Source of the DNA: Megaustenia siamemsis
Taxonomy: Eukaryota; Mollusca; Gastropoda; Stylommatophora; Ariophantidae
Length of the DNA stretch: 64,000 bases
Assembly: GCA_032433765.1 (NCBI GenBank)
Contig: JAVIAB010000160.1
Location: 248,001 to 312,000 of the forward strand
Direction of reading: 5' to 3'
Position 1 is the stretch's first letter; every line of letters begins with the position of its first letter. The notes below the pieces were generated by a model that saw nothing but the letters and a program-made list of their open reading frames with translations, was not told where the DNA came from and searched no databases. The position numbers were made by a program, and so were the translations under genes. Of this stretch, positions 63,100 through 64,000 are shown one piece after another.

Positions 63100-63600
63100 G
63101 CAAGGAATTGTTAGCTTAGTTGAATGAAACTAATATCTCTTGATACTTCTATATATTGTATTGTTTATCTCTCCTCTAGCATGTATGTTTGAACTTGTTA
63201 GCTTAGTTTGGCTAATTCTGTTGAATGAAACTAATATCTCTTGATACTTCTATATATTGTATTGTTTATCTCTCCTCTAGCATGTATGTTTGAACTTGTT
63301 AGTTTAGTTTGGCTAATTCTGTTGAATGAAACTAATATCTCTTGATACTTCTATATATTGTATTGTTTATCTCTCCTCTAGCATGTATCTTTCAACTTGT
63401 TAGCTTAGTTTGGCTAATTCTGTTGAATGAAACTAATATCTCTTGATACTTCTATATATTGTATTGCTTATCTCTCCTCTAGCATGTATGTTTGAACTTG
63501 TTAGCTTAGTTTGGCTAATTCTGTTGAATGAAACTAATATCTCTTGATACTTCTATATATTGTATTGCTTATCTCTCCTGTAGCATGTATGTTTGAACAT
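63100..63600. repeat. 101-bp tandem array containing acceptor-like sites
   Basis: Nearly five units of about 101 bp ('ttagcttagtttggctaatt' ... 'tatctctcctctagcatgta'). Each unit has a T/C tract ending in ctag, a good match to a splice acceptor. It lies 230 bases before exon k. Confidence 0.9.
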
Positions 63601-63828
63601 ATTGTTGGTATGTTTATTTTGGGGATAATGTTTTATTTTAGCAAAGTTACTGATTGATTACTTTGCCTGATAAAGAATGACAGCCACCACTAGAGGGACA
63701 CAATGAAATCTATAATTTGACTAACCGCTGCTAGTCTGTACAGATGTCCATATCAGATCAAAATTCAATTAAAACAAATTTTAAGTTTCTTTATTGCCAA
63801 ACATATAACCACTGTATAATTTACACAG

Positions 63829-63946
63829 AATTACATTCACCGAAGTGGTCGAACTGCGCGGGCCTTAAACCCAGGTCTGAGTGTTATGTTTGTGGGACCT
63901 GAGGATGCCAGGGATTACCGTAAAATTGTACATGGTGTACGAAATG
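63829..63946 (+). CDS. DDX24: DDX24-like helicase, exon k (motif VI)
   Basis: 118 bases between tttacacag and gtcagt. It encodes NYIHRSGRTARALNPGLSVM and FVGPEDARDYRKIVHGVRN. HRSGRTAR is motif VI, whose arginines complete the ATP site. It enters in phase 0 and leaves in phase 1. The C-terminal extension of the protein lies beyond the window, so the gene is incomplete here. Confidence 0.96.
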
Positions 63947-64000
63947 GTCAGTTTGAAATTATTTTTGTATTTCTTCAATGATCTGATTTGTATTTATGAC

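Overview
The window is animal nuclear DNA: AT-rich, intron-dominated and packed with LINEs, Penelope-like elements, tRNA-derived SINEs, minisatellites and a Polinton/Maverick. An EGF-like remnant at the left edge and the repeat mix suggest a lophotrochozoan invertebrate, perhaps a mollusc. That assignment is an inference and is not proven by the sequence.

The host gene is a DEAD-box RNA helicase that I read as the DDX24 orthologue. Eleven coding exons on the + strand run from 6172 to 63946. All splice phases agree and the helicase motifs appear in order, from the Q motif to HRSGRTAR. The first and last parts of the gene lie outside the window. Only 1960 bases of this 57.8 kb span are coding. 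The rest is introns swollen by mobile elements, the largest being 47010-62136 (15.1 kb).

The main find is a complete-ended Polinton at 49174-58028 (8855 bp). It has terminal inverted repeats of about 977 and 998 bp and a 6-bp target duplication (tacacc), and it sits inside an older RNase H-bearing LINE. A second copy of that LINE at 41990-42890 shows the uninterrupted target. The Polinton carries, on the - strand, a packaging ATPase, small conserved genes, a broken integrase, a membrane protein, a broken minor capsid gene, a basic core-like protein, an intact major-capsid candidate and an intact adenovirus-type protease. A divergent + strand gene has a PC4-like region and peptide repeats. There is no DNA polymerase B gene. 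The stop codons and poly(A) signals of the two outermost genes lie within the inverted repeats.

Other elements, left to right: EGF-like pseudogene and minisatellite (1-1.2 kb); LINE 3' ends (1.8-3.3 kb); exon a; a pogo-like pair of ends (6.93 and 11.6 kb) enclosing a 53-bp array and nested LINEs; LINE family G inside LINE J (12.7-14.7 kb); a 24-bp array; exon b, SINE and mariner remnant; exon c; Penelope remnant; 56/75-bp array; LINE B inside another 24-bp array (20.2-24.0 kb); exons d and e; LTR-like unknown; Penelope and LINE E; exon f; LINE C inside a 52-bp array; LINE A inside a 50-bp array; LINE E broken by LINE F; exons g, h and i with a nested LINE G-like piece in LINE C; the Polinton; LINE A, LINE G and SINE insertions; exon j; a 101-bp array; exon k.

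LINE family letters (A, B, C, E, F, G, J) are local labels, not database names. No tRNA or rRNA gene, CRISPR array or bacterial operon was found.
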